Assembly (NCBI RefSeq): GCF_003131205.1
Contig: NZ_QFFY01000001.1
Coordinates: forward strand, 1,178,001-1,242,000
Source: Occallatibacter savannae
GTDB taxonomy: Bacteria; Acidobacteriota; Terriglobia; Terriglobales; Acidobacteriaceae
Direction of reading: 5' to 3'
DNA length: 64,000 bases
The position numbers and the translations under genes were made by a program. Below, one piece after another: positions 18,792 through 26,886 of this stretch. The notes under the pieces are model-generated. The model had not been told where the DNA came from. It made no database searches and worked only from the letters and a program-made list of their open reading frames with translations. Every line of letters begins with the position of its first letter. Position 1 is the stretch's first letter.

Positions 18792-19547
18792 TCACACATG
18801 CTGGACGCTGTTCGCCTCAGAGAAGCACCCCGCGCGCATCGCGGCGATCTCCGCAGATGTCTCTGCAGCGGTGCTCCGCCGATGCGCATACACCCGCGCT
18901 TCGCCGAACTGCAGCTTGGCACGGAACCCAGCTGCCTTCAACGTCCTCACGAGGTGGGGAGCAAGCGCCTCATCGCCGTACCAGCACAATTCACGCTCTG
19001 CCCTGCCGTCGTCCAGCACATAGCGGATTCCGCAGGCCGTCACTGGCGCTCTGTCCCGAATCGCCGGCTCGAACAAACTCGTGTGAAACTTCAGCATCGT
19101 GCCGTCAGTGCTCGTCCCTTCCGGAAAGAACAGGACCGGCACCTGCAGCTTTAAGCGCTCTCCGATCTCGGCTGCCACCTTCTCGGCGCTTGCTCTGCGC
19201 GAGCGATCGATAAACAGCGTTCCGCCCGCGCGCGCCGCCTCGCCGAAGTAGAACCACGCGCCAACCTCAGTCTTCGCAACGAAAAAGCACGGCATCGCCG
19301 CGCTCAAAATCACGATATCCAGGTAGCTCAGATGATTCGAGACAACAAGTCCGTTCCGCGGAATCTCGCCTTCGACATCAACGCCGATTCCCATGCTCTT
19401 GAGAACACGCGAGCAAGTCTCATGTAGCCAGTGAGCGCGCCGCTCCAGCGAAAGCGGCCCACGCAGTCGGATCATCCAGTAACGAAAAACCGCTGCTCCC
19501 AGCACCAGCACCAGCGCCACAGCGCGCCGAAGAAACCGCCAGTTCAT
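18792..19547 (-). CDS. 1-acyl-glycerol-3-phosphate acyltransferase-like, probable OlsA (lyso-ornithine lipid acyltransferase)
   Basis: A 251-residue PlsC-family membrane acyltransferase from ATG 19547. An N-terminal membrane segment (ALVLVLGAAVFRYW) precedes motif I (SNHLSYLD), the GGTLFIDRS block and motif III (FFPEGTSTDG). The start overlaps the stop of the upstream gene by 4 nt (ATGA). Next to an OlsB-like N-acyltransferase, the best reading is the O-acyltransferase that completes ornithine lipid. The alternative is a general lysophosphatidate acyltransferase. Family is certain; the OlsA role is inferred from context. Confidence 0.85.
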   Translation of the reverse strand: MNWRFLRRAVALVLVLGAAVFRYWMIRLRGPLSLERRAHWLHETCSRVLKSMGIGVDVEGEIPRNGLVVSNHLSYLDIVILSAAMPCFFVAKTEVGAWFYFGEAARAGGTLFIDRSRRASAEKVAAEIGERLKLQVPVLFFPEGTSTDGTMLKFHTSLFEPAIRDRAPVTACGIRYVLDDGRAERELCWYGDEALAPHLVRTLKAAGFRAKLQFGEARVYAHRRSTAAETSAEIAAMRAGCFSEANSVQHV

Positions 19548-20431
19548 TGCGTTAGCGGAGCGAGGAACCGATTGCGTGCCGCGCTCGACAGCATCTTCAG
19601 ATCGAGCAGCGTCAGAAAGTCGATCGTGCCAAACTCGCGATCCCATGCCGGTGGTGCGCATATCCGAGCTCCGATCGTCAGATAGGTCTTCAGCAATTTC
19701 GGCACCTTCGTCGACACTGCGCCATCTCCGGCCGCTTCGTGCTGTGCAAGCTCTGCCGGCTGCTCCGTAGGGCATTGGTACGCAGCAGTAGGCATCGTCT
19801 CGAACTCCGGCGTTACGCGGTACTTCGCTAGCTCGCGATACATCTGCCAGCCTTCCGCCGGATCTTTGGAGTTCAATGACGAGCAACCAACCAGGTATCT
19901 CAGGCCCATCTCGTTAGCATACTGCGCAATTCCGCGCCACAGCAGTGTCAGCACCTCGGGCGTTCGATGATCGCCATCAATGGACGCCCGCCCCAGTTCC
20001 AGAATGTCCCTTCGCAGCGGCTCATAGGGCGCAAACTCAAATTCCTGCGCTGAATAGTAGCCCAGATTCATCGCTGCCGTCGCTCCCGACTGCATGCGAT
20101 AAGTCCCGACTACGCGCCCATCGCTCTTGTCCTCGACCAGAAGGTGCTCGCAGAACACGTCGAAATGATCCGTGTCGATACCCGTGGCGTACGAGCTCTC
20201 CAGCCCCTCGCCGAGTTCGATATTGAAAACCCGAAAGCGCAACCGGCAGGCTGCCTCTCGATCAACCGGTCCGTCCGCAAGGCGCAGCCGGTATCGCCCG
20301 ACCTCCGCATGAATGATCGGCCTGGTCGGTGTCTCGGTTGAATTTTGAAACGGGATTGACCCAACAACATCGACATGAGTGTTAGTCGATGCAAGGAGTG
20401 CGTACGGAGCCTTCTGCCCTTGCGCAATCAC
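19544..20431 (-). CDS. GNAT-like N-acyltransferase, probable OlsB (ornithine lipid synthesis)
   Basis: About 295 residues from GTG 20431; longer in-frame starts (to 20530) overlap the predicted promoter at 20452-20480. The domain (about residues 40-215) matches the Acetyltransf_5/OlsB type: EAACRLRFRVFNIELGEGL, DVFCEHLLVEDKSDGRVVGTYR, LELGRASIDGDHR, GLRYLVGCSSLN. The C-terminus is a helical extension ending near KMLSSAARNRFL. OlsB transfers a 3-hydroxyacyl chain from ACP to ornithine. It is co-translated with the PlsC-like gene, which would add the second chain. The start is uncertain; no in-frame ATG exists before the domain. Confidence 0.82.
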   Translation of the reverse strand: MIAQGQKAPYALLASTNTHVDVVGSIPFQNSTETPTRPIIHAEVGRYRLRLADGPVDREAACRLRFRVFNIELGEGLESSYATGIDTDHFDVFCEHLLVEDKSDGRVVGTYRMQSGATAAMNLGYYSAQEFEFAPYEPLRRDILELGRASIDGDHRTPEVLTLLWRGIAQYANEMGLRYLVGCSSLNSKDPAEGWQMYRELAKYRVTPEFETMPTAAYQCPTEQPAELAQHEAAGDGAVSTKVPKLLKTYLTIGARICAPPAWDREFGTIDFLTLLDLKMLSSAARNRFLAPLTQ

Positions 20432-20451
20432 GGGAGTAGTATCCGGCACGC

Positions 20452-20480
20452 ATTGTAAGAGCAAGATGAACTCAGTGCAA
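20452..20480 (-). promoter_or_regulatory. Predicted sigma-70 promoter for the OlsB/OlsA-like operon
   Basis: On the minus strand TTGCAC (-35, 20480-20475) is followed after exactly 17 nt by TACAAT (-10, 20457-20452). Transcription would start near 20445, just upstream of the proposed GTG start at 20431. Confidence 0.55.
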
Positions 20481-20615
20481 AGGAAATGGAAATAATCGGT
20501 AACGTATTCGTGAAACAACCCCGTAAACACTGGGATTTTTCACACTCGCTTAATACACGTTGGTGATGCGGATCACATCTGCATCGCTTCCGATCTGTCT
20601 TTCTCGCCCCACATT

Positions 20616-21899
20616 CTAGATCGTGTCTTCATCAGGTGAAGTACCTCGCGCGTTCCGCGCGCGCTCAAGCAGGAAGGTCCTTTCCCGTTCGTTGCGCGTC
20701 ATTGCCGCGGCCCGCTCGAATTCCCTCGCAGCTTCCTCCACTCTTCCCAGCCGGGCAAGAAGATCCCCACGCACGCTCGGCAGCAAGTGGTAACTCCGCA
20801 GCGCCGGTTCCTCCGCCAGCGGCCCAAGCAGTTCCAATGCTTTTGCAGGCCCTTCCAGAAAGCCCACAGCCACCACCCGGTTCAGCTCCACAATCGGCGA
20901 AGGCGTGACGCGCGCAAGCTCATCATAGAGACCGACGATCCTGCCCCAATCTGTGGCCTCTGCCGTTACCGCTCGCGCATGGCACGCTGCAAGCTCGGCC
21001 TGTAAGTGATAAGGACCGCGCCTCGAAGTCAACGCATTCGCACGCTCCAGTGCGGCCAGCCCGCGCCGGATCAGCAGTTGGTCCCACAACGCGCGGTTCT
21101 GCTCCATCAGGAGCACGACATTTCCATCCGCGTTCACCCGCGCTCGCGAACGCGACGCCTGAATCTCCATCAGCGCGACCAGCCCGTGCACCTCGGGCTC
21201 TCGCGGATCAAGCTCAGCAAGGATTCGACCAAGACGCAGAGCCTCATCGCACAACGACGCACGAATCAGCTCTTCGCCCGACGTAGCCGAGTAGCCCTCA
21301 TTGAAGATCAGGTAGAGGACTTCGAGCACCGACGACAGCCGCGCTGCCAGGTCCAGTCCCCGCGGCACCTCGAATGGAATGTTCTTCTGCCCGAGTGTCT
21401 TTTTGGCGCGGACGATCCTCTGCGCAATGGTCGGCTCCGGAGTAAGAAACGCGCGCGCGATCTCGTCTGTCGTCAGTCCGCCTACAACGCGCAGCGTCAG
21501 CGCGGCACGCGACTCCATCGAGAGCACAGGGTGACAGGAAATAAAGATCAGGCGCAGCACGTCATCGCCGATCGGATCATCCACCGCGGTCACAAGGTCC
21601 GGCGGAGTCCGCTCAAGCTCGCCCAGCTCGCGCGCAAGCTCCTCGTGCTTGCGGCTGTTCAGATCGACCTTGCGAAAATGATCGAGCGCCCGATGCTTCG
21701 CGGTTTTCATGAGCCACGCGCCAGGCTTTGGCGGAATGCCCTCGTCCGGCCACCTCTCCAGCGCGATGAGCAGTGCCTCCTGCGCCAGGTCTTCGGCAAG
21801 ATCGAGGTCGCGGACGATGCGCGTCAATCCCGCGATCACCTTTGCGGCCTCGATCCTCCACACTGCCTCGATCGCCCGATGCGTTTCGGTCACGGACAT
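20616..21899 (-). CDS. ECF42-type RNA polymerase sigma factor with C-terminal TPR-like extension
   Basis: A 427-residue sigma factor, far longer than a typical ECF protein. Sigma region 2 (DLDLAEDLAQEALLIALERW) and region 4 (LRVVGGLTTDEIARAFLTPE, IAQRIVRAKKTL) lie in the first ~190 residues. The rest is a helical DUF6596/TPR-like domain (LYLIFNEGYSATSGEEL, LYDELARVTPSPIVELNRVVA). This architecture with neighbouring DGPF proteins is the hallmark of group ECF42, which usually has no anti-sigma factor. The two upstream genes encode DGPF proteins. Its targets are unknown. Confidence 0.93.
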   Translation of the reverse strand: MSVTETHRAIEAVWRIEAAKVIAGLTRIVRDLDLAEDLAQEALLIALERWPDEGIPPKPGAWLMKTAKHRALDHFRKVDLNSRKHEELARELGELERTPPDLVTAVDDPIGDDVLRLIFISCHPVLSMESRAALTLRVVGGLTTDEIARAFLTPEPTIAQRIVRAKKTLGQKNIPFEVPRGLDLAARLSSVLEVLYLIFNEGYSATSGEELIRASLCDEALRLGRILAELDPREPEVHGLVALMEIQASRSRARVNADGNVVLLMEQNRALWDQLLIRRGLAALERANALTSRRGPYHLQAELAACHARAVTAEATDWGRIVGLYDELARVTPSPIVELNRVVAVGFLEGPAKALELLGPLAEEPALRSYHLLPSVRGDLLARLGRVEEAAREFERAAAMTRNERERTFLLERARNARGTSPDEDTI

Positions 21900-21941
21900 A
21901 TCTACCGATCACAACACGCCGCCATCGCCGACCGCAACGCG

Positions 21942-22364
21942 TTACCTCTGGCCGATCTGCGCACGCAGCGCTTCCTCTTTCTGGCGCTGTCTCTCCGTCA
22001 TCTCCCGACCGAAGTCGCTCATCTCGTAGACCTGCCGGATCTCGATCTCTGACTCGCCTTCGAACGGCGCAGGCACGCGCTTTGCCCATTCCAGCGCCTC
22101 TTCCCGCGAACTCACCTGCCATAGCCAGAAGCCGGCGATCAACTCTTTCGTCTCGGCGAAGGGCCCGTCGATCACCGTTCGCTTGTCGCCGGAAATCCGC
22201 AGCCGTGCACCCTTTGAACTGGGCTGCAGCCCTTCGGCAGCAAGCAGCACTCCGGCCTTGATCAGTTCTGCGTTGAACTTGCCCATTGCCTCCATGATCT
22301 CGGGATTCGGAGGCGCGCCCGCCTCCGAGTCCTTCGTAGCCTTCACAACCACCATGAATCTCAT
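21942..22364 (-). CDS. YCII/DGPF-domain protein 1
   Basis: A 140-residue protein from ATG 22364 with GGAG 6 nt upstream. It has the DGPFAETKELIAGFW signature near residue 70 and the typical opening MRFMVVVKATKDSEAG. DGPF proteins are small ferredoxin-like-fold proteins of unclear function linked to ECF42 sigma factors. It lies between the second DGPF gene and the sigma factor, all co-directional with gaps under 45 nt, so one operon. Confidence 0.9.
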   Translation of the reverse strand: MRFMVVVKATKDSEAGAPPNPEIMEAMGKFNAELIKAGVLLAAEGLQPSSKGARLRISGDKRTVIDGPFAETKELIAGFWLWQVSSREEALEWAKRVPAPFEGESEIEIRQVYEMSDFGREMTERQRQKEEALRAQIGQR

Positions 22365-22397
22365 CGAATTCTCCACGGCTGAACTTTGATTCGATCC

Positions 22398-22781
22398 TCA
22401 GTTCGCCGCGACTACCTCGGCCTTCTCGTGCACGCAGGGCATGCAGTTGGCGTCGTAGAGCTGCCGCAGTTCGCACGTTCCCTGCCCCACGACGTTCAGG
22501 AACTCCTTCACATAGCCGATCGCCACTTCTTTCGATGGCGCATCGAGAATCGCAAACCCGCCGACCACTTCCTTCGACTCGGTGAAGGGTCCGTCCGAAA
22601 CGCTGTGCTTGCGATTATCGACCCGCACCCGCGCTCCCAGCGAACTCGGCAGGCAGCCCTCTGTCGCCAGCAGCTTGCCGCTCTTCATCCAGTCCTCCAC
22701 CAGCTTGCCCATCGTCGCCATCTCGTCGGGTGAAGGCGGTGTGTTGCGCTCAGGACACATATAGATACTCAGGAACCTCAT
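22398..22781 (-). CDS. YCII/DGPF-domain protein 2
   Basis: A 127-residue protein from ATG 22781, chosen for GGAGGA 7 nt upstream; the longer frame is unlikely. The signature is DGPFTESKEVVGGFAI. It ends in a tail with two cysteines (DANCMPCVHEKAE), which the first DGPF protein lacks and which could bind metal or be redox active. First gene of the ECF42 operon. Confidence 0.9.
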   Translation of the reverse strand: MRFLSIYMCPERNTPPSPDEMATMGKLVEDWMKSGKLLATEGCLPSSLGARVRVDNRKHSVSDGPFTESKEVVGGFAILDAPSKEVAIGYVKEFLNVVGQGTCELRQLYDANCMPCVHEKAEVVAAN

Positions 22782-22960
22782 GACTCGATCCTCCGTGATT
22801 TCAGATTCGGCGCTGCAGATCCACTCGACTCTGCCCGCCTTCATGAATACAACGAACGGCCGTGTCTCCAATCGACATCCACCACAAAAAATTCTGCCCC
22901 ACCGCTGCACAGGAAATCTTGACATCGCCGGTGAACCGGTGTACTAGCTAAGTAGTACAC

Positions 22961-23365
22961 ATGGATCGGCGCCCTAAATCCGGGTTTCGTCTCCACCTCG
23001 ACCTGCATACCGGCGTGCCGGTCTACCGGCAGATTGTCGATCAGGTTCGCGGAGCGGTTGCTGCCGGCATCCTTGCATCTGGCGACCAGTTGCCCACGGT
23101 ACGCCAGCTTGCCGTGGACCTCGAGGTCAACCCCAATACCGTCGTCCGCGCATACCGCGAGCTTGAGTACGACGGCCTGCTCGAAACACACCAGGGCACC
23201 GGCACCTTCATCAGCGATGCCAAACCGCAACGGCCCGCCGATGAGCGGCAGCGCCAGCTCGAGCAGATCGCCTCTGACAGCATTGCCCGCGCGGGTGCAG
23301 CGGGCTTTACAGTCCGGGAACTCATCGACCAGCTCCGCTCATCCTCCGAAGGGAGAAAATCATGA
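22961..23365 (+). CDS. GntR-family regulator, YtrA type
   Basis: A 134-residue short GntR regulator. The winged helix spans about residues 10-80 (VPVYRQIVDQVRGAVAAGIL, LPTVRQLAVDLEVNPNTVVR, LLETHQGTGTFI), followed by only ~50 residues of helical dimerisation tail, as in the YtrA subfamily. The stop overlaps the slipin start (ATGA). YtrA regulators usually repress their own operon, so it probably controls the slipin gene. Confidence 0.93.
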   Translation: MDRRPKSGFRLHLDLHTGVPVYRQIVDQVRGAVAAGILASGDQLPTVRQLAVDLEVNPNTVVRAYRELEYDGLLETHQGTGTFISDAKPQRPADERQRQLEQIASDSIARAGAAGFTVRELIDQLRSSSEGRKS

Positions 23366-24228
23366 ATCGAAGAGCAAACATCCAGTTCAACGGAGTTGCT
23401 ATCGCAGCGTTCATCATCTCCATCGCAGTCGGTTTGTGGATCGCTGCCCTCACCCAGCGCCAATGGCCGGCGATCGTCTTCGGGATTCTCGGGCTCTATC
23501 TCCTCTACTCCATCCGCGTGGTGCGCCAGTGGGAGAAGGTCGCTCTCCTTCGCCTGGGCCATTATGTCGGACTGCGCGGACCAGGCATCTTCTTCATCGT
23601 TCCCGTGCTCGAGACACTCAGCCCGTTCGTCGATCAGCGCGTGCGCGTCACCAGCGTCAGTGCCGAGTCAACGCTTTCACGCGACACCGTGCCCGTCGAC
23701 GTCGACGCCATCATCTTCTGGATGGTCTGGAACGCTGAGAAGGCGATCCTCGAAGTCGAGAACTATCTCGATGCCATCACCCTCAGCTCTCAGACAGCGC
23801 TGCGCGAATCGATTGGACGCCACGAACTCGCCCAGATGATCACCGATCGCGAGACGCTCGGTCGAGAGCTTCAGCGCATTCTCGACGAGAAGACAAATCC
23901 ATGGGGAATCACCGTGCAATCCGTCGAGGTCCGCGACGTTCGCATCCCTCAGGCTCTTCAGGACGCGATGTCCCGTCAGGCACAGGCCGAGCGCGAGCGT
24001 CAGGCCCGCATCATCCTCGGCCAGGCTGAGACTGAAATCTCCGACAAATTCGTCAAAGCCGCCCAGGCCTATGAGCAGAACCCAACTGCCCTCCACCTCC
24101 GCGCCATGAACATGCTCTACGAAGCCATCAAGGAACGCGGCTCCATGGTGATCGTTCCATCCTCCGCCGTCGAAACGATGGGGCTCGGCGGCTCACTCGC
24201 CACCATTGCCGTCGCCAAACAGACGTAG
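23362..24228 (+). CDS. Slipin/stomatin-like SPFH-domain protein
   Basis: A 288-residue membrane protein with two N-terminal hydrophobic segments (IAAFIISIAVGLWIAAL, IVFGILGLYLLYSI), an SPFH domain (about 55-215: RLGHYVGLRGPGIFFIVP, VDVDAIIFWMVW) and a coiled-coil region (MSRQAQAERERQARII) with a hydrophobic tail. Prokaryotic slipins organise membrane domains and are often next to an NfeD partner; none is visible here. Pairing with a GntR regulator in one operon is the notable point. Confidence 0.93.
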   Translation: MNRRANIQFNGVAIAAFIISIAVGLWIAALTQRQWPAIVFGILGLYLLYSIRVVRQWEKVALLRLGHYVGLRGPGIFFIVPVLETLSPFVDQRVRVTSVSAESTLSRDTVPVDVDAIIFWMVWNAEKAILEVENYLDAITLSSQTALRESIGRHELAQMITDRETLGRELQRILDEKTNPWGITVQSVEVRDVRIPQALQDAMSRQAQAERERQARIILGQAETEISDKFVKAAQAYEQNPTALHLRAMNMLYEAIKERGSMVIVPSSAVETMGLGGSLATIAVAKQT

Positions 24229-24253
24229 TTCCTCATCCAATCAACAACAATCC

Positions 24254-24284
24254 GGGTGCCCCGTCCAAGCTCTGCTTGGGCGGG
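24254..24284. repeat. GGGTGCCCC-headed hairpin after the slipin gene
   Basis: GGGTGCCCC (24254-24262) leads into a 10-bp stem, CCGTCCAAGC-tct-GCTTGGGCGG (24261-24283), with one G-U pair. The same nine-base head precedes hairpins at 2014, 30686 and 35881. It could also act as a factor-independent pause, but no T-tract follows. Confidence 0.5.
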
Positions 24285-24366
24285 AGTCAATAGATAGACC
24301 CCAGCCGTCATCGAGTGTGATCGCGCTAACCCGCATACTGAGTCATCAAACTGCTATCCTGACCCT

Positions 24367-24630
24367 ATGACGACCGTCGACGTTGTTTTCCGCTACTCCG
24401 CCCCGCCTACTGAAGCGGTCAGCCTGGCCCTGGCCAACACGCGCGAGGTGTACGGAATCCGCCGCCTGAGCTTCGACAGAGAAGCGCATACCGTGACCGT
24501 CGAATACGATGCCACGCGCCTCAACGCCTCGGTTGTCGCACAGCTCGTCCGCCGCGCCGGCCTCCAAGTCGTTGAGGAACTCCGGGTTGCGCTTCCCCCT
24601 GCGCCTGTCGAGCCAACACCCGCGGCCTGA
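24367..24630 (+). CDS. HMA-like small protein lacking the CxxC metal site
   Basis: An 87-residue protein with the beta-alpha-beta pattern of heavy-metal-associated domains (VDVVFRYSAPPTEAVSLAL, TVTVEYDATRLNASVVAQL). The CxxC metal-binding pair is absent (SAPPTEA at the equivalent loop), so metal binding is doubtful. A Pro/Ala-rich tail ends the protein. Family assignment is tentative. Confidence 0.7.
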   Translation: MTTVDVVFRYSAPPTEAVSLALANTREVYGIRRLSFDREAHTVTVEYDATRLNASVVAQLVRRAGLQVVEELRVALPPAPVEPTPAA

Positions 24631-24639
24631 TCCCAGCGA

Positions 24640-24668
24640 TTGCGCCACCGCTGATTCCCTGTTAATCT
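24640..24668 (+). promoter_or_regulatory. Predicted promoter of tRNA-Arg
   Basis: TTGCGC (24640-24645) and TAATCT (24663-24668) are separated by 17 nt. Transcription would start near 24675, about 26 nt before the tRNA 5' end. Confidence 0.45.
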
Positions 24669-24700
24669 GAATGAGGTTTCTTCCTGAAACCGCATAGGTT

Positions 24701-24777
24701 GCGCCCTTAGCTCAGCTGGATAGAGCGTCTGACTACGAATCAGAAGGTCGGGAGTTCGAATCTCTCAGGGCGCGCCA
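24701..24777 (+). tRNA. tRNA-Arg (ACG)
   Basis: The acceptor stem GCGCCCT pairs with AGGGCGC; the D-arm begins TAGCTCAGCTGGAT, the anticodon loop is CTACGAA (anticodon ACG) and the T-arm contains GTTCGAATC. The 3' CCA is encoded (24775-24777). A strong terminator follows 15 nt downstream. Confidence 0.97.
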
Positions 24778-24791
24778 TCACGAGATCACTG

Positions 24792-24831
24792 AAAGCAAAA
24801 AGAGCGCCGGCAACCGGCGCTCTTTTGCTTT
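24792..24831. terminator. Bidirectional rho-independent terminator
   Basis: A stem of about 18 bp (AAGCAAAAAGAGCGCCGG / CCGGCGCTCTTTTGCTT, one bulged A) has a 3-nt loop, with A-rich and T-rich flanks on either side. It serves tRNA-Arg on the plus strand and the PilZ gene on the minus strand. Confidence 0.85.
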
Positions 24832-24848
24832 CTGCTCTGCTCGACGAA

Positions 24849-25484
24849 TCAGCGTTGCGGAACGCCCACCCTCTGCAGGAATCGCTCCACCGTCTTGCGA
24901 TCGAGAGCCTCACTCGGTTGCAGCCCGTAGTTCATCGGGTTTTCATAATCCTTCAGGATGAAGTTGAATCCGGAGCCGTTCTCACCCCAACGGACAACCT
25001 CCGACAACACACAGATTGAGTTGTCGTTCGACACCTTCCCGCTCTGCGGCTGCAGTGTCATCTGGATCAGCGTACCTGGCGCCCAACGCTCCTTGGTCAG
25101 CAGAAAAACGCCCGTCGCGCTGATATCGCCAACCTGGTAGGAAAACGGCGCTCCTCCCGTCCAGTAGTACGCAACCAGATTCGATGTGGAATAGCGCTTC
25201 GCCCTACGCTGATTAACCTCGGGAAACAGCCACCGCAGGAACCGCAGATACATCGGCGTTTTCTCCGCTTCTTCCGGCTCCGCTAGCCGTTCCGGCACTG
25301 CGGCGGTGACGGCAACTCTCTTCTGCAACACCTCAACGGCCGGCTTCTCAGGAATCCTGGTCACGTTCGGACGCAGCCATTTCGCGTCCCACTCTGCGCT
25401 GTCATCACCGCTCATCTTCTTCACCCTGGGCGCCTGATTGATCGGATAAGGCACTACGGAAAGCGGGTAATTCCTCTGGCTCAT
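24849..25484 (-). CDS. PilZ-domain protein
   Basis: A 211-residue protein from ATG 25484, preferred because GAGGAGCAGG lies just upstream. The PilZ domain occupies about residues 105-205: an Arg-rich lead (RRAKRYS), VGDISATGVFL as the D/NxSxxG motif, and GTLIQMTLQ. The first ~100 residues are unassigned and charged. PilZ domains bind cyclic di-GMP; the motif residues are mostly kept, so binding is likely but unproven. Single gene. Confidence 0.85.
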   Translation of the reverse strand: MSQRNYPLSVVPYPINQAPRVKKMSGDDSAEWDAKWLRPNVTRIPEKPAVEVLQKRVAVTAAVPERLAEPEEAEKTPMYLRFLRWLFPEVNQRRAKRYSTSNLVAYYWTGGAPFSYQVGDISATGVFLLTKERWAPGTLIQMTLQPQSGKVSNDNSICVLSEVVRWGENGSGFNFILKDYENPMNYGLQPSEALDRKTVERFLQRVGVPQR

Positions 25485-25681
25485 ACCTGCTCCTCTTCGG
25501 CTCAACGTGACTGGGGAACACACCTGAACTGCGTGTCTCTGGATGTACTACCAAGGGAATACCACGCCCAATTTTTGCTCTCAATCGAAATCACTACCAC
25601 CTAGGTAACGGACGGCATATATGCGACCTTGGGAACCCTGGACTTTGGTACTTTGGTAAAGCGGAATGGAAAGAAGGCGCC

Positions 25682-26716
25682 ATGACATCAGTTGTCGCTG
25701 GAATCGGTTGGCACATCGTCGGTGCAAGCATGGCGGCATCCTTCTACGCCCCTATCGAGCGCGTCAGAAAGTGGTCATGGGAGACCACCTGGGCCCTTGC
25801 CGGCCTCTTCTCATGGGTGCTGTTGCCGATCGGAGTCAGTCTCGTCCTGCTCCCCCGCTTCTTCAGCTTCTATTCCTCCCAGAGCGCATCCCTCCTCCTC
25901 ACCGTCGCGGCTTTCGGCGCGATGTGGGGTGTCGGCAATGTCAGCTACGGATTAACCATGCGCTATCTCGGCATGTCGCTCGGCATCGGTGTAGCCATCG
26001 GCGTCACCCTGATCGTCGGCACCCTGGTCCCGCCCGTGATGCACGGACAGGCCGCCGCGCTATTCACCACACGCAGCGGTCTCATCACCATGTCGGGAGT
26101 CCTCGTCGCTCTCATCGGAGTCGCCATCGTCTCCTGGGCCGGACATCAGAAAGAAGTTCAGCTCAAAGGCCATCTTCAGGAATTCAACGTAGGTCTCGGC
26201 CTTCTCCTCGCCGTGCTCTGCGGAATCTTCTCCTCCGGCATGTCCTTCGCCATCGACGCCGCTCAGCCCATGGAAGCCGCTGCGAAGTCACTTGGCGTCA
26301 ATCCGCTCTACGCTGCCCTTCCCAGCTACGTCATCATCATGGGCGGCGGCGCCGTCATCAACTTCGCCTACTGCTTCATCAGGCTGGCCGTGTTGCCCAG
26401 GCTCTCTCTCCGCAGCGACCTCAACCAGGACAGCCCCACCCTCATGAAGAATGCCGCACTCGCCTCCACCGGAGGAATCATGTGGTATCTCCAATTCTTC
26501 TTTTACGCATGGGGAGCCGCAAACATTCCTCCGGACCGCGCCTACGTAAACTGGATGCTCCACATGAGCATCTACGTCCTCTGCGGAGGCCTCGTAGGCC
26601 TCGTTCTCGGCGAATGGGCAGGCGTTCGCAAGCAGTCGGTCCGACTGCTCCTCGCCGGAGTGGGCATCATCATCGCCGCCGCCAATCTCGTCGGCCTCGG
26701 CATGAAAGCCAGCTAA
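25682..26716 (+). CDS. rhaT: L-rhamnose/proton symporter RhaT
   Basis: A 344-residue inner-membrane protein with about ten hydrophobic segments, starting at ATG 25682 after AAGAAGG. The opening (GIGWHIVGASMAASFYAPI) and the segments GNVSYGLTMRYLGMSLG and AWGAANIPPDRAYVNWMLHM match the RhaT family, which takes up L-rhamnose with protons. It converges on the rhaB-rhaA operon, which supports the substrate. No rhamnose regulator is nearby. Confidence 0.95.
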   Translation: MTSVVAGIGWHIVGASMAASFYAPIERVRKWSWETTWALAGLFSWVLLPIGVSLVLLPRFFSFYSSQSASLLLTVAAFGAMWGVGNVSYGLTMRYLGMSLGIGVAIGVTLIVGTLVPPVMHGQAAALFTTRSGLITMSGVLVALIGVAIVSWAGHQKEVQLKGHLQEFNVGLGLLLAVLCGIFSSGMSFAIDAAQPMEAAAKSLGVNPLYAALPSYVIIMGGGAVINFAYCFIRLAVLPRLSLRSDLNQDSPTLMKNAALASTGGIMWYLQFFFYAWGAANIPPDRAYVNWMLHMSIYVLCGGLVGLVLGEWAGVRKQSVRLLLAGVGIIIAAANLVGLGMKAS

Positions 26717-26770
26717 GACAGCTCCCAATCATAGGGGAATTATCATACATAGACAAAGCATTGCAAACGG

Positions 26771-26829
26771 GTGTCATTTCGACCGGAGCCCGCGGCGAAG
26801 CAGCGGGCGGAGCGGAGAAACCTGCAGTT
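26771..26829. repeat. TGTCATTTCGACCGGAGC-type dispersed repeat
   Basis: Between the convergent rhaT and rhaA genes lies TGTCATTTCGACCGGAGC followed by GGCGAAGCAGCGG, GGAGCGGAGAAACCTGCAG. Related sequences occur at 55543, 59891 and 60014 in this window. The pattern is a common non-coding repeat in environmental bacterial genomes. Confidence 0.5.
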
Positions 26830-26886
26830 GCTTTTGATCTGTCCCCAACAACCAAGCCTGCACCGATGGCCGGCTCAGACAGCCAT

